From Chryseobacterium gleum (GTDB taxonomy: Bacteria; Bacteroidota; Bacteroidia; Flavobacteriales_D; Crocinitomicaceae): DNA of 61,207 nucleotides. This document shows positions 8,158-16,622 of the stretch, piece after piece. The notes below the pieces were generated by a model. The model was not told the DNA's origin. It worked only from the letters and a program-made list of their open reading frames with translations, and ran no database searches. Made by a program: the position numbers and the translations under genes. The stretch is from assembly GCA_945888625.1 (NCBI GenBank), contig CAMDAH010000013.1, forward strand, positions 1-61,207, in the 5' to 3' direction. The stretch's first letter is position 1; each line of letters begins with the position of its first letter.

Positions 8158-9309
8158 CTATAAATTTTTATAAATTTCATCCAACTGATTCCCAACGGCC
8201 GGATAGCTAAAATGCTCCATTGCATAGGCCCTTAATTTTTCCTTATGAAATGGCTGAGAATCAATTAAGGATTTAAATGCTGCCAACAAGCCCGCTTCGT
8301 CTTTAGCTTGAATTAGAATTCCATTCGATTCATTTACATATTCAGGTATCCCATTGACAGCGGTAGCAATTACTGGAATTCCAGCCATAAAAGCTTCAGG
8401 AATGACGCAGGGGAAATTTTCAAAATTGCTAAATAACACAAGGGCTCGACATGTCTTTAAAAAATCAGCAATTTCTTGTGTTGTCATCGTAGGATAAAAA
8501 AAGACAAAGGAGTTCAACACGCCTAATTCACGCACCAATTGATGTGCTTTAGAAACATCGCCATCGCTGATAATATGGAATGAAAACTTAGCATTTTCCC
8601 TACTCAATTGCTTTACAGTTCTGATGATACCCAAGAGATTTTTCGCAGGCTCAAAAGCATTTGAAATATGAACAAATTTATTGGTGATATCAAGTTCTTC
8701 AGAAGGAATAAAAATACTTTCATTCACCACATTTGGAATCACCTTAATGGTGATGTTGGGAGATAGTTGTTTTAATCTATTCCCTAAATCTTTACTAACA
8801 GGCATCACGCAATCCGAGACATTGAGGACTTTCTTCGCCATCCAAATGACTGTTCGAGAATACGAATTTGATCCATTTTGGAAGCCACTAGCATGTTCAC
8901 TTATGACTAAAGGAGTTCCTGTTTTTTTCTTAAATTTCAAAGCAAAATAGCCAAGCGGATAAATAACATTTAGGTGAACAATATCCGGGGAACCAACAAG
9001 TTGGGCAACTCTCTTCATGCCAATGTCAAAAGCCTTTCTGTAAGATAAAAATGACCTTAACTTGGAGAATGATAAAAAGCCAGCCTTCTTTTTTGGAAAG
9101 TAAACTAATACCTCGTTCATTTCCCCCCTCCTATTTTTAACTACTTCTAACGAATTAATCGTCTCATCAGCAATAATCGCTAATACAACCACTTCATTCA
9201 AGAGGGAAGCCGCCTCTGCATGTTTCTGAACGAAATTACCAAGCGTTGGGTTTTTTCGGTTAGGATACCAAGAACATAAAAAGAGGACTTTTTTACCTTT
9301 ATGTGACAT
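8158..9309 (-). CDS. Glycosyltransferase family 4 (group 1)
   Basis: A 383-residue retaining GT-B glycosyltransferase. The N-terminal half has 'LFLCSWYPNRKNPTLGNFVQKHAEA', and 'SDCVMPVSKDLGNRL' is the usual acceptor-domain end. The C-terminal donor domain has 'FVHISNAFEPAKNLLGII' and the EX7E-type region 'ENFPCVIPEAFMAGIPVIAT'. It probably transfers a nucleotide sugar in cell-surface polysaccharide synthesis; donor and acceptor are unknown. It lies 3 bases downstream of the cysteine desulfurase gene, which looks like a chance operon partner rather than a pathway link. The interval 8109-8157 to GtrA holds nothing visible. Confidence 0.93.
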   Translation of the reverse strand: MSHKGKKVLFLCSWYPNRKNPTLGNFVQKHAEAASLLNEVVVLAIIADETINSLEVVKNRRGEMNEVLVYFPKKKAGFLSFSKLRSFLSYRKAFDIGMKRVAQLVGSPDIVHLNVIYPLGYFALKFKKKTGTPLVISEHASGFQNGSNSYSRTVIWMAKKVLNVSDCVMPVSKDLGNRLKQLSPNITIKVIPNVVNESIFIPSEELDITNKFVHISNAFEPAKNLLGIIRTVKQLSRENAKFSFHIISDGDVSKAHQLVRELGVLNSFVFFYPTMTTQEIADFLKTCRALVLFSNFENFPCVIPEAFMAGIPVIATAVNGIPEYVNESNGILIQAKDEAGLLAAFKSLIDSQPFHKEKLRAYAMEHFSYPAVGNQLDEIYKNL

Positions 9310-9312
9310 GTG

Positions 9313-10452
9313 CTAAACCAGGATGGTTTGAAATATAATGTTAACCTGTTCTATGGTGTAATCAATTTCTTCTTTCGTGGTATAATGGGAAAAGGAAAAA
9401 CGAACATTTGGCCTAGTCATATCAGCCATTATTCCGCTCAAAACATGAGAACCTGTCGAGGCGCCCGATGAACAAGCACTTCCACCACTTACCGCAATCC
9501 CTTTTAAATCTAGGGTAAATAATACCATGGACGCTTTTTCTGTTGGTGGGAAGCAAACGTTGAGTACCGTGTATAGCGCTTTCTCATAGGATGTTTCACC
9601 ATGAAATGAAATACCTGTTATCGTAGCCGTCAATTGTTCAATCATATACGTTTTTAAACCTTGTACATGGGCCTGATGAGCGGCTAGATTCTCGTAAGCT
9701 AAATCAAATGCTTTTGATAAACCTACAATTCCAGCGATGTTTTCTGTGCCACCTCGTAATCCACGTTCTTGCGCACCGCCATAAATAAAAGGGGCCACTT
9801 TGGTCGCTTTATTGACATAAAGAAAACCAACTCCTTTTGGCCCATGAAATTTATGTGCCGCACAGGTAATAAAATCGATATCTAGTTCTTTTAAATCAAA
9901 CGAATAATGTCCCATGGTTTGAACAGTATCCGAATGAAAATAAGCGCCGTTTTCTCGGCAAATTTTCGCCACTGCTTTGAGTGGAATCAGGGTAGCAATT
10001 TCATTATTGGCATGCATCAAGGAAACCAAGGTGGGAATTTTATCGGCTAAGTGTTCAGAAAGTTCACTCAAATCGATATTGCCAAGACTGTCTACAGATA
10101 AATAAGTAATGGTGGTGCCGTATTTTTTATGTATCGCTTCAGCCGTATGACCTACCGCATGGTGCTCAATCTTCGTGGTGATGATTCGTTTAACGCCTAG
10201 GTCTTCTACAGCAGTAAGTAGCGCCATGTTATCTGCTTCGGTTCCACCCGAAGTGAAAATAAGTTCTGATGAATGGCAATTCAACCAGGCCGCAATGGAG
10301 CGCCGAGAAGTTTCTAATAAAGCTTTCGAATTGCGACCATAATAATGCGTGGAAGAGGCATTACCAAAATTTTCTTGATAAACATCAACCATTGCCGCTA
10401 TAACTTCTGGCGCCATTGGTGTAGTTGCTGCATTATCTAAATAAACACGCAT
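9313..10452 (-). CDS. Cysteine desulfurase (NifS/IscS-like)
   Basis: A PLP enzyme that releases sulfur from L-cysteine as an enzyme persulfide, for Fe-S clusters or tRNA thiolation. The 379 residues start 'RVYLDNAATTPMAPEV'; the PLP lysine is Lys201 in CAAHKFHGPKGVG; the active-site cysteine is Cys327 in SGGSACSSGAS. The C-rich loop and length fit the group I (IscS/NifS) class rather than SufS. No iscU or other isc gene is next to it, so it may serve tRNA modification or general sulfur supply. A GT4 gene follows by 3 bases. Confidence 0.94.
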   Translation of the reverse strand: MRVYLDNAATTPMAPEVIAAMVDVYQENFGNASSTHYYGRNSKALLETSRRSIAAWLNCHSSELIFTSGGTEADNMALLTAVEDLGVKRIITTKIEHHAVGHTAEAIHKKYGTTITYLSVDSLGNIDLSELSEHLADKIPTLVSLMHANNEIATLIPLKAVAKICRENGAYFHSDTVQTMGHYSFDLKELDIDFITCAAHKFHGPKGVGFLYVNKATKVAPFIYGGAQERGLRGGTENIAGIVGLSKAFDLAYENLAAHQAHVQGLKTYMIEQLTATITGISFHGETSYEKALYTVLNVCFPPTEKASMVLFTLDLKGIAVSGGSACSSGASTGSHVLSGIMADMTRPNVRFSFSHYTTKEEIDYTIEQVNIIFQTILV

Positions 10453-10483
10453 TTTTATCTTTTAAAAAGCGAAGATACGCATT

Positions 10484-10516
10484 TTGTTTCCTATGGTTGA
10501 AATTTTAATACCTTTG
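10484..10516 (+). promoter_or_regulatory. Promoter of the 10538 barrel gene
   Basis: TTG at 10484-10486, a 22-base spacer and TACCTTTG at 10509-10516, 21 bases before the ATG. Confidence 0.5.
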
Positions 10517-10537
10517 ATTTGTCGATTCAATTGATGT

Positions 10538-11188
10538 ATGAAAACTGTTTCACTCTTATTTTTAGTGTTTTTAACAACAGGCTTTCTTGCCCAAAAGCCT
10601 GAAAAATCAAGAACAGGAGGCATGCTTTCATTGGGCCTTCGATCTTCCTTGAGTCTTTTTAACGAAGAAACCAATGAGATGAGCGGAAAAGGAGTTGGGG
10701 GTCAATTCCGTTTACGGTTTGCAGAAGATCTAAACAGCGAGTGGTTTTTCGATTATTTAACGAGCGATATTTTAAACTATGCCTTTCGGACCGACTACCA
10801 CATTGGCTGGAGTGTCATGTATTATCCTCTAGCCTACCAAGCTTATTACAAAAGCAAGGATCACAAACTCACGTTAAGACCTTACATTATCGCTGGACAT
10901 TGTTTCGACTACACATCCATTCAATCCAAAGCAAACAAGGACATTTTTGCAGATCGCTGGAGCTCAGCAATACAAGCCGGTATCGGCAATCATTTTGAGC
11001 TTGGTCCGCGCTTCGACCTCTCACTGAGTGGCCAATACATGGTTCATTTGGGAAAACACCTTCATTCGGACTATAATTTCTCGACTCAAACCTTAGTATT
11101 AAGCGAAGAAAAAGGACAAGATTTAGCCGGTCACCTGCTCCTCACCTTGAGTTTAAACTATAAAATTGCTCGATTATGGGGAAAATAA
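10538..11188 (+). CDS. Secreted beta-barrel-like hypothetical protein
   Basis: A 216-residue product with a clear signal peptide (cleavage about FLAQ, 19), then alternating strands rich in aromatic residues ('GMLSLGLRSSLSLF', 'FRLRFAEDLNSEWFFDYL', 'HLLLTLSLNYKIARL'), the pattern of a small outer-membrane barrel. No named family recognised. It overlaps the following gene by 13 bases, and that gene encodes a similar protein, so the pair probably form one unit with related roles. Confidence 0.75.
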   Translation: MKTVSLLFLVFLTTGFLAQKPEKSRTGGMLSLGLRSSLSLFNEETNEMSGKGVGGQFRLRFAEDLNSEWFFDYLTSDILNYAFRTDYHIGWSVMYYPLAYQAYYKSKDHKLTLRPYIIAGHCFDYTSIQSKANKDIFADRWSSAIQAGIGNHFELGPRFDLSLSGQYMVHLGKHLHSDYNFSTQTLVLSEEKGQDLAGHLLLTLSLNYKIARLWGK

Positions 11189-11760
11189 TGCTGCTATTGG
11201 CCTTGATGACTTCACTTTGTTCATTGAGCCAATCTAGACCCATTCATTACCAAGCTGGTTTACTCAAGGCCAGTGCAACCATCGCACCTACAAATTTTTA
11301 CAGGGCTTATTCTACCTCAGCAATGCTTAATGGTTACCTTGAATATATCGTAGAGGAAAGAATTAGTATCCGGGGAGATATTTTTCAATACATCCCTGGT
11401 GTTGGCAGATTTGTTTTTAATCACCTCAACATGCCGCAAAACTACACAGCCATTTACGCCGGATTCGGCTATCAACTTGGAAAGAAAAATTGGAAACACA
11501 CCTTGCACATTCAACCCGGCATCACCTATACCCAAATCGGAGCTACCATAGCCTATCCAACACCGCGCTATTCCGTTAATCCTTCAATTAACCTGAAAGC
11601 TGGAACTTGTTTGTATGTTTCGCCTTACTTTCATTTTTTTGCAGAAATCAATTGGAATAACTCCTCTATTCGGAATAATCCAGAAAGTTCCTCTATTTCC
11701 ACAGCACAAGTAGGGATAAGCGCAGGACTTGGATTTAATATTCAAACGCGACGAAAATAA
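11176..11760 (+). CDS. Second secreted beta-barrel-like hypothetical protein
   Basis: A 194-residue product with signal peptide (MGKIMLLLALMTSLCSLSQS), followed by strand-rich sequence such as 'YIVEERISIRGDIFQYI', 'AIYAGFGYQLGKKNW' and a C-terminal 'QVGISAGLGFNI', consistent with an outer-membrane barrel. It begins inside the last 13 bases of the preceding barrel gene, which implies coupled translation. Function unknown. Confidence 0.75.
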   Translation: MGKIMLLLALMTSLCSLSQSRPIHYQAGLLKASATIAPTNFYRAYSTSAMLNGYLEYIVEERISIRGDIFQYIPGVGRFVFNHLNMPQNYTAIYAGFGYQLGKKNWKHTLHIQPGITYTQIGATIAYPTPRYSVNPSINLKAGTCLYVSPYFHFFAEINWNNSSIRNNPESSSISTAQVGISAGLGFNIQTRRK

Positions 11761-11810
11761 ACAGGAATTAGTCTAAGATGAAGAGCTGCCATTAGTTTTA
11801 AAAGCGAAAC

Positions 11811-13205
11811 TTAAGATTGAGTTGAGGCGCAAGCGACTGTTACTTTAGGAAGGTTAGTTTTCGCCAAAGCAGCATAACCGCCAATAACGTCTTTTATTCC
11901 TTCGAAGCCACGAGCTTTTAGAATAGAGGCCGCAATCATGCTCCTGTAACCACCGCCGCAAAGCAGCACAAGTTCTTTATCCTTAGGGAATTCGGCCATA
12001 CGTTCATTTATAAAATCGAGGGGAATACTTGGCACATCTGCCAAATGCTCTGATTCGTATTCACCCGGTTTCCGTACATCAATCAAAAGTTCATTGTCAG
12101 TTAATCCTTGTTCCACCTCGCTGGCCTCTACCCTGCCGATGCTATCAAGACTATCGTCCCACGCACGAATCCCCCCATCCAAATATCCCCTTACGTTGTC
12201 GTATCCAACGCGAGCCAAACGACGTACCGTTTCTTCTTCCTTGCCATCTGGTGTAACTAAAATAATTTCCTGTGCAACATCGGGAATCAAAGCTCCAACC
12301 CATGGAGCAAATTGACCTTCCAAGCCAATAAAAATACTTCCCGAAATAAATCCTTGAGCAAATTCGGTAGCAGGGCGTGTATCTAAAATCAATGCTTCAG
12401 GCATCAATGAGGTGAATTGGTCCCGACTTAAGGCCTTTAATCCACGAGCCATTACGTCATGAATGGAATCATATCCCTTTTTATTCATCGCTACGTTCAT
12501 TCCAAAATAACTAGGTGGCGGTAATAAACCATTTGTCAATTCTTTAATAAAATCAGTTCGCTCCATGTCTGACCTCAAGGCATAATTGACCATTTTTTGA
12601 TTCCCAAGAGTATCAAACGTTTCTTTCGACATATTTTTTCCACAAGAACTCCCAGCTCCATGTGCAGGATATACTATTATGTGATCTGCCAAGGGCATGA
12701 TTTTATTTCGCAGCGAATCGAATAGTATACCTGCCAATTCCTCTTGCGTCATAGCGGCCGATTTTTGTGCTAAATCAGGTCTTCCAACATCACCAATGAA
12801 TAAGGTATCACCGGAAAACAAGGCGTGTTCTGATCCGTTTTCGTCGATTAAAAGATAACAAGTGGATTCCATGGTATGTCCTGGTGTGTGCAAGACCCGA
12901 ACAGAGCAATCTCCAAAAGCCAATAATTCTCCATCTTTGGCCGAATGAAACGCAAATTGAGGATCAGCTAAAGGACCAAAAACAATGGGAGCACCTGTAG
13001 CTTTAGCTAAATCCAAATGACCGGAGACGAAATCGGCGTGGAAATGCGTTTCTAAAATATATTTTATCGTTACACCATCTGCCTGGGCTCTGCTCATGTA
13101 AGGGCTTATTTCCCTCAAGGGATCAATAATAATCGCCTCCGAACCGGAAGTCACATAATAAGCACCTTGCGCTAAACATCCTGTGTAAATTTGTTCGATT
13201 TTCAT
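11811..13205 (-). CDS. Persulfide dioxygenase-like metallo-beta-lactamase fold with two rhodanese domains
   Basis: The 464-residue protein joins an ETHE1-type MBL domain (about 1-230; THFHADFVSGH, GHTMESTCY, SGDTLFIGDVGRPDL, PAHGAGSSCG) with two rhodanese domains. The first (about 265-350; LILDTRPATEF) has no catalytic Cys and is presumably structural. The second (about 365-455) has LLCGGGYRS with the active-site Cys. ETHE1 enzymes oxidise glutathione persulfide to sulfite using one Fe(II), and the fused rhodanese moves sulfur between persulfide and thiosulfate, so a role in sulfide or sulfane-sulfur detoxification is likely. Monocistronic, with its own promoter. Confidence 0.92.
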   Translation of the reverse strand: MKIEQIYTGCLAQGAYYVTSGSEAIIIDPLREISPYMSRAQADGVTIKYILETHFHADFVSGHLDLAKATGAPIVFGPLADPQFAFHSAKDGELLAFGDCSVRVLHTPGHTMESTCYLLIDENGSEHALFSGDTLFIGDVGRPDLAQKSAAMTQEELAGILFDSLRNKIMPLADHIIVYPAHGAGSSCGKNMSKETFDTLGNQKMVNYALRSDMERTDFIKELTNGLLPPPSYFGMNVAMNKKGYDSIHDVMARGLKALSRDQFTSLMPEALILDTRPATEFAQGFISGSIFIGLEGQFAPWVGALIPDVAQEIILVTPDGKEEETVRRLARVGYDNVRGYLDGGIRAWDDSLDSIGRVEASEVEQGLTDNELLIDVRKPGEYESEHLADVPSIPLDFINERMAEFPKDKELVLLCGGGYRSMIAASILKARGFEGIKDVIGGYAALAKTNLPKVTVACASTQS

Positions 13206-13222
13206 GATCAGTATATTTATTA

Positions 13223-13254
13223 CAAAGGTAAAAAATTAGTGGGGGTTTTATCAA
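13223..13254 (-). promoter_or_regulatory. Promoter of the MBL-rhodanese gene
   Basis: On the minus strand TTG (13254-13252), a 21-base spacer and TACCTTTG (13230-13223) lie just upstream of the ATG at 13205. Confidence 0.6.
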
Positions 13255-13350
13255 AAAGAGCATTAAAACGATATAAATTGCCATTGACAAAACAAAATAG
13301 CCACTTTACTATTTTAACTTGTGTCCTTTGTTTTTTTATACCCAAAATTA

Positions 13351-13402
13351 GCTCATCTCGACTCCGCTCGATGAGCTATAAGTGGATCGAGCGGAGTCGA
13401 GA
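13351..13402. repeat. REP-like inverted repeat
   Basis: Two perfect 17-base arms, 13356-13372 and its reverse complement 13386-13402, flank a 13-base loop. A second, overlapping hairpin is possible between 13351-13356 (gctcat) and 13371-13376 (atgagc). The core is TCTCGACTCCGCTCGAT, far more GC-rich than the surrounding DNA. It sits in the 342-base intergenic gap 13206-13547, which otherwise holds only the promoters of the flanking genes. It resembles the REP elements scattered by RAYT (Y1-type) transposases; no transposase is in the window. No T-tract follows, so it is not a typical terminator. Confidence 0.75.
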
Positions 13403-13471
13403 GACACGATGAACTAGAGAGTCACTTTCAAGACTTTTGTCCCAATTAATGGGATTAGTTGAATATTGTTG

Positions 13472-13479
13472 TACTTTTG
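13472..13479 (+). promoter_or_regulatory. -7 element (TACTTTTG) for the DEAD-box helicase
   Basis: TACTTTTG is followed by about 63 bases of leader before the ATG at 13548. No TTG at the -33 distance. The leader could carry cold-shock-type regulation, as is known for some RNA helicase genes, but no such motif is seen. Confidence 0.45.
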
Positions 13480-13547
13480 CACTTTAAATACAGTTCTTTT
13501 GATTAAAAAGTTGTCCCAGGAATTGTAAATCATCTTAAACAATTCTA

Positions 13548-14669
13548 ATGAAATTTGAACAACTTGGGGTCATTCCCACGATTTTAACCGCAATCGAAAA
13601 TCAAGGTTACACCAACCCAACGCCCATCCAAGAAAAAGCTATTCCCATCGTTTTAAACGGTAATGATTTAATTGGTTGCGCTCAGACTGGAACAGGAAAA
13701 ACAGCTGCTTTTTCGATTCCTATTTTACAATTATTATACGCATCACCCGAGCGAAAAAAACACGGTAAAATTCGTTCCTTAATTGTTACACCTACGAGAG
13801 AATTAGCCATTCAAATTGGAGAAAGTATCAAACTGTACGGTCAAGGACTAAATATTCGTCATGCTGTTATTTTTGGGGGTGTATCGCAACATGCTCAAGT
13901 AAATCAACTAAAAGCACACTGCGATATCCTAGTGGCTACACCGGGAAGATTACTGGATTTAATTCAGCAAGGATTTATTAAATTAAGTGACTTGGAAATT
14001 TTTGTACTCGACGAAGCAGACCGAATGCTTGACATGGGTTTTATTCATGACATTAAAAAAATCATCAAATTACTACCGCAAAAGAGACAAAATTTATTTT
14101 TCTCAGCAACCATGCCGAAAGAAATTATTGGTCTAGCAAATACCATTTTAACCAACCCTAAACTAGTAGAGGTTACACCGATTGCTTCCACATCAGATTT
14201 AATTGAGCAACACATTTATCACGTTGATGCAGATGAAAAGAAAAATTTATTAATCGAGTTAGTAAAAGCACAACCTACAGAGGCAAGAGTTTTAGTATTC
14301 ACTAGAACCAAACATGGGGCTGATAAAGTGGTGAAATTCCTTCAAAAAGTGCAAATAAAATCAGCTGCAATTCATGGAAATAAATCTCAAAATGCACGTC
14401 AAAATGCATTAAATGATTTTAAAAACAAAAACCTTAAAGTGCTTGTTGCCACAGATATCGCGGCACGCGGTATCGACATCGACGACTTAGAAATGGTGTT
14501 AAATTATGAAATTCCAAACATCCCAGAAACATACGTTCACCGAATAGGTCGAACAGGAAGAGCAGGTGTAAAGGGTATTGCAGTATCTTTTTGCGATCAG
14601 ACGGAGAAAAACTTTGTAAAACTCATTCAAAAACTAACTAAAAAAGAGTTGACTGTTAAAAAAGCTTAA
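13548..14669 (+). CDS. DEAD-box ATP-dependent RNA helicase (RhlE-like)
   Basis: A 373-residue RNA helicase core, with almost no C-terminal extension. Motifs in order: Q motif 'GYTNPTPIQEKAIP', motif I AQTGTGKTAAF, Ia PTREL, Ib TPGR, II DEAD, III SAT, V ATDIAARGIDID and VI HRIGRTGRAG. Such enzymes unwind short RNA duplexes in ribosome assembly and cold adaptation. RhlE is the closest subgroup by motif spelling. Monocistronic on the plus strand after the REP-like element. Confidence 0.95.
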   Translation: MKFEQLGVIPTILTAIENQGYTNPTPIQEKAIPIVLNGNDLIGCAQTGTGKTAAFSIPILQLLYASPERKKHGKIRSLIVTPTRELAIQIGESIKLYGQGLNIRHAVIFGGVSQHAQVNQLKAHCDILVATPGRLLDLIQQGFIKLSDLEIFVLDEADRMLDMGFIHDIKKIIKLLPQKRQNLFFSATMPKEIIGLANTILTNPKLVEVTPIASTSDLIEQHIYHVDADEKKNLLIELVKAQPTEARVLVFTRTKHGADKVVKFLQKVQIKSAAIHGNKSQNARQNALNDFKNKNLKVLVATDIAARGIDIDDLEMVLNYEIPNIPETYVHRIGRTGRAGVKGIAVSFCDQTEKNFVKLIQKLTKKELTVKKA

Positions 14670-14687
14670 AGGAAAACTTTATACTTT

Positions 14688-14695
14688 TATTTTTG
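14688..14695 (+). promoter_or_regulatory. -7 element (TATTTTTG) for the flavin reductase gene
   Basis: TATTTTTG lies 10 bases before the ATG at 14706, giving a very short leader. Confidence 0.4.
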
Positions 14696-14705
14696 TTTAA
14701 TTCAA

Positions 14706-15353
14706 ATGAAATCAATTTTATTTACTTCTTATGATTTTAATACATTTGAATCACGTTACAAAGCTCTATTTTTTAATTCCTTGTCAGGAATTAAAAACGT
14801 TTGCTTAATAGGAACCAAAGACGCGAAAGGGCTGACTAACTTGGCGATATTTAACTCTTTAATACATGTTGGGTCTAATCCCCCTTTATTAGGATTCATT
14901 GTTCGTCCCGACCTTGTTGAAAGGCATACCTTAAAAAACATATTGGATACGAGGCATTACACCATCAATTTTTTAACCTTGGGTATGGAGGGTAAAGGGC
15001 ATCAAACGTCAGCACGTTATCCAAAAGATACTTCAGAGTTCCACGCAGTTGGTTTCAACGAAGAATATTCCAATGATTTTATAGCACCTTATGTTGGCGA
15101 ATCAATCGTAAAAGTCGGTATGGTATTTAAGGAAAAAATTGATATCAAAAGCAATGGAACCCACTTGATTGTTGGCGAAATCAACCAACTAATCATGCCT
15201 GAAAACATTTTAAAACCCGATGGATTCGTCGACTTAGCGGCAGTGAATACACTTGCGTCTAGTGGAACTGATGCTTATTACACCATTGAAATGCTCGCCC
15301 GATACCAATACGCTAAACCAAACCAAGAAAGTAAAACCATTTCTAATGACTGA
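14706..15353 (+). CDS. Flavin reductase-like FMN-binding split-barrel protein
   Basis: A 215-residue protein of the flavin-reductase-like/split-barrel superfamily: 'PLLGFIVRPDLVERHTLKNI', 'YTINFL' and 'HLIVGEINQLI' are typical of the FMN-binding fold. It probably reduces or stores flavin; the physiological partner is unknown. The next gene (DUF2805) starts 8 bases before its stop, so the two are co-translated. In other Bacteroidota I associate this pair with photolyase/cryptochrome clusters, but no photolyase gene is in the window. Confidence 0.85.
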   Translation: MKSILFTSYDFNTFESRYKALFFNSLSGIKNVCLIGTKDAKGLTNLAIFNSLIHVGSNPPLLGFIVRPDLVERHTLKNILDTRHYTINFLTLGMEGKGHQTSARYPKDTSEFHAVGFNEEYSNDFIAPYVGESIVKVGMVFKEKIDIKSNGTHLIVGEINQLIMPENILKPDGFVDLAAVNTLASSGTDAYYTIEMLARYQYAKPNQESKTISND

Positions 15354-15696
15354 AAACTATTGCCATTACAGCGATTTGCCTTCTGTTAATGCTTACAAAA
15401 CCAAAGAATTGCTCCCTGATCAACTAACTATTTCGGATGCAGATACAGACCGCATCATCGAGATGGCCTGGGAAGATCGAACTCCTTTTGACGCAATAAA
15501 AGCGCAGTTCGGCCTAAACGAGCAAGGCGTGCGCAATTTAATGCGAAAAGAATTGAAAGCAAGTAGTTATAGTCGTTGGAGAAAAAGAGTTGAAGAATGT
15601 AAAACGAAACACACCAAAAAGCGATTGGATATTATTAATCGTTTCAAATCCTCCTCCCAACGATTGATCACAAAGAATAAAATTTCAAAACGTTAA
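15346..15696 (+). CDS. DUF2805 / TIGR03643 family small protein
   Basis: A basic 116-residue protein with the DUF2805 core 'DADTDRIIEMAWEDRTPFDAIKAQFGLNEQGVRNLMRKELKASSYSRWRKRV' (split here for length: an initial helix, a helix-turn-helix-like middle, and an RxWRxRV end), followed by a Lys-rich tail. The helix-turn-helix look suggests nucleic-acid binding, not shown. The frame extends upstream to 15253 inside the flavin reductase gene, but the ATG at 15346 is where family similarity starts. It overlaps the preceding gene by 8 bases. Confidence 0.82.
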   Translation: MTENYCHYSDLPSVNAYKTKELLPDQLTISDADTDRIIEMAWEDRTPFDAIKAQFGLNEQGVRNLMRKELKASSYSRWRKRVEECKTKHTKKRLDIINRFKSSSQRLITKNKISKR

Positions 15697-15722
15697 AAAA
15701 CATCAATAACTAATTTACTTCC

Positions 15723-15741
15723 TTTCAAAATAAGTTTGAAA
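15723..15741. terminator. Weak hairpin between convergent genes
   Basis: TTTCAAA and TTTGAAA pair over a 5-base loop between the stops of the DUF2805 gene and accD. AT-rich, with no good T-tract; it may act weakly in both directions. Confidence 0.25.
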
Positions 15742-15770
15742 AGCTAAATTATTGACTAATATTCTTCTAT

Positions 15771-16616
15771 TTAGTTTCGAAAGAATTTTAGGGACGTAGC
15801 TAATTTTGCTCGTATTTCAGTGCGATCGACAATGAAGTCTAAAAAACCGTGTTCCAATAGAAATTCAGCAGTTTGAAAACCATCGGGTAAATCTCTACCT
15901 ATCGTTTCTTTCACCACACGAGGTCCAGCGAAAGCAATTAATGCACCCGGTTCAGCTATATTAATATCGCCCAACATAGCAAAAGATGCGGTAACTCCTC
16001 CTGTTGTCGGATCTGTTAAATAAGAAATGTAAGGTAAACCAGCATCGGCTAACTGACCTAATTTACCGGAAACCTTTGCCATTTGCATTAGTGAAAATCC
16101 AGCCTCCATCATCCTCGCTCCACCCGACTTGGATATTATCATAAAAGGTGCTTTCAATTTAATCGCCTCATCAATTGCTCGAGCTATCTTTTCCCCCATT
16201 ACACTTCCCATAGAACCACCAATAAATGAAAAATCCATTGCGGCGACAATAAAGTCGTTTTGATCCAACTTACCTTTTGCAGTTCGAATTGCATCTGCTA
16301 AACCAGTTGCTTTTTGGGAAGCAGCAACGCGATCAGTGTATTTTTTAGTGTCGGTAAATCCGAGCGGATCGCCAGAACTTAATTTTTTATCGAGTTCAGT
16401 ATATTTCCCATCGTCAAAAATAACATCGAAATATTGCGCAGCGGTCAAACGCTCATGATGCGAACACCTCGAACAAACACCGTTGTTTTTAGCAAGTTCC
16501 TCTGCAGTATACAGGGTTTTGCAATTGGAACATTTCACCCAATAACCCTCTGGAGTTTCTTTTTTATCACTCGTGGAAGTGGTAATCCCTTCCTTTTTTC
16601 TTGTGAACCAACTCAT
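15771..16616 (-). CDS. accD: Acetyl-CoA carboxylase carboxyltransferase subunit beta
   Basis: Forms malonyl-CoA with AccA, transferring carboxyl from biotin to acetyl-CoA, the first committed step of fatty-acid synthesis. The 281 residues start with a four-Cys zinc ribbon (CSNC...CSRC, about 33-55), then the crotonase-type carboxyltransferase core with 'FIGGSMGSVMGEKI', 'SKSGGARMMEAGFSLMQMAK', 'YLTDPTTGGVTASFAMLGD' and 'FAGPRVVKETI'. It follows fba by 6 bases on the same strand. accA is not in the window. Confidence 0.96.
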   Translation of the reverse strand: MSWFTRKKEGITTSTSDKKETPEGYWVKCSNCKTLYTAEELAKNNGVCSRCSHHERLTAAQYFDVIFDDGKYTELDKKLSSGDPLGFTDTKKYTDRVAASQKATGLADAIRTAKGKLDQNDFIVAAMDFSFIGGSMGSVMGEKIARAIDEAIKLKAPFMIISKSGGARMMEAGFSLMQMAKVSGKLGQLADAGLPYISYLTDPTTGGVTASFAMLGDINIAEPGALIAFAGPRVVKETIGRDLPDGFQTAEFLLEHGFLDFIVDRTEIRAKLATSLKFFRN

Positions 16617-16622
16617 ATTTTA

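Noticed and set aside
13351..13402. The palindrome as a rho-independent terminator or CRISPR repeat
   Set aside because: There is no T-run after either arm, no gene ends near it, and it is a single inverted pair without spacers.
13191..13412. 73-codon plus-strand frame upstream of the helicase
   Set aside because: It begins inside the MBL-rhodanese gene, crosses that gene's promoter and ends in the REP-like palindrome; the product matches nothing.
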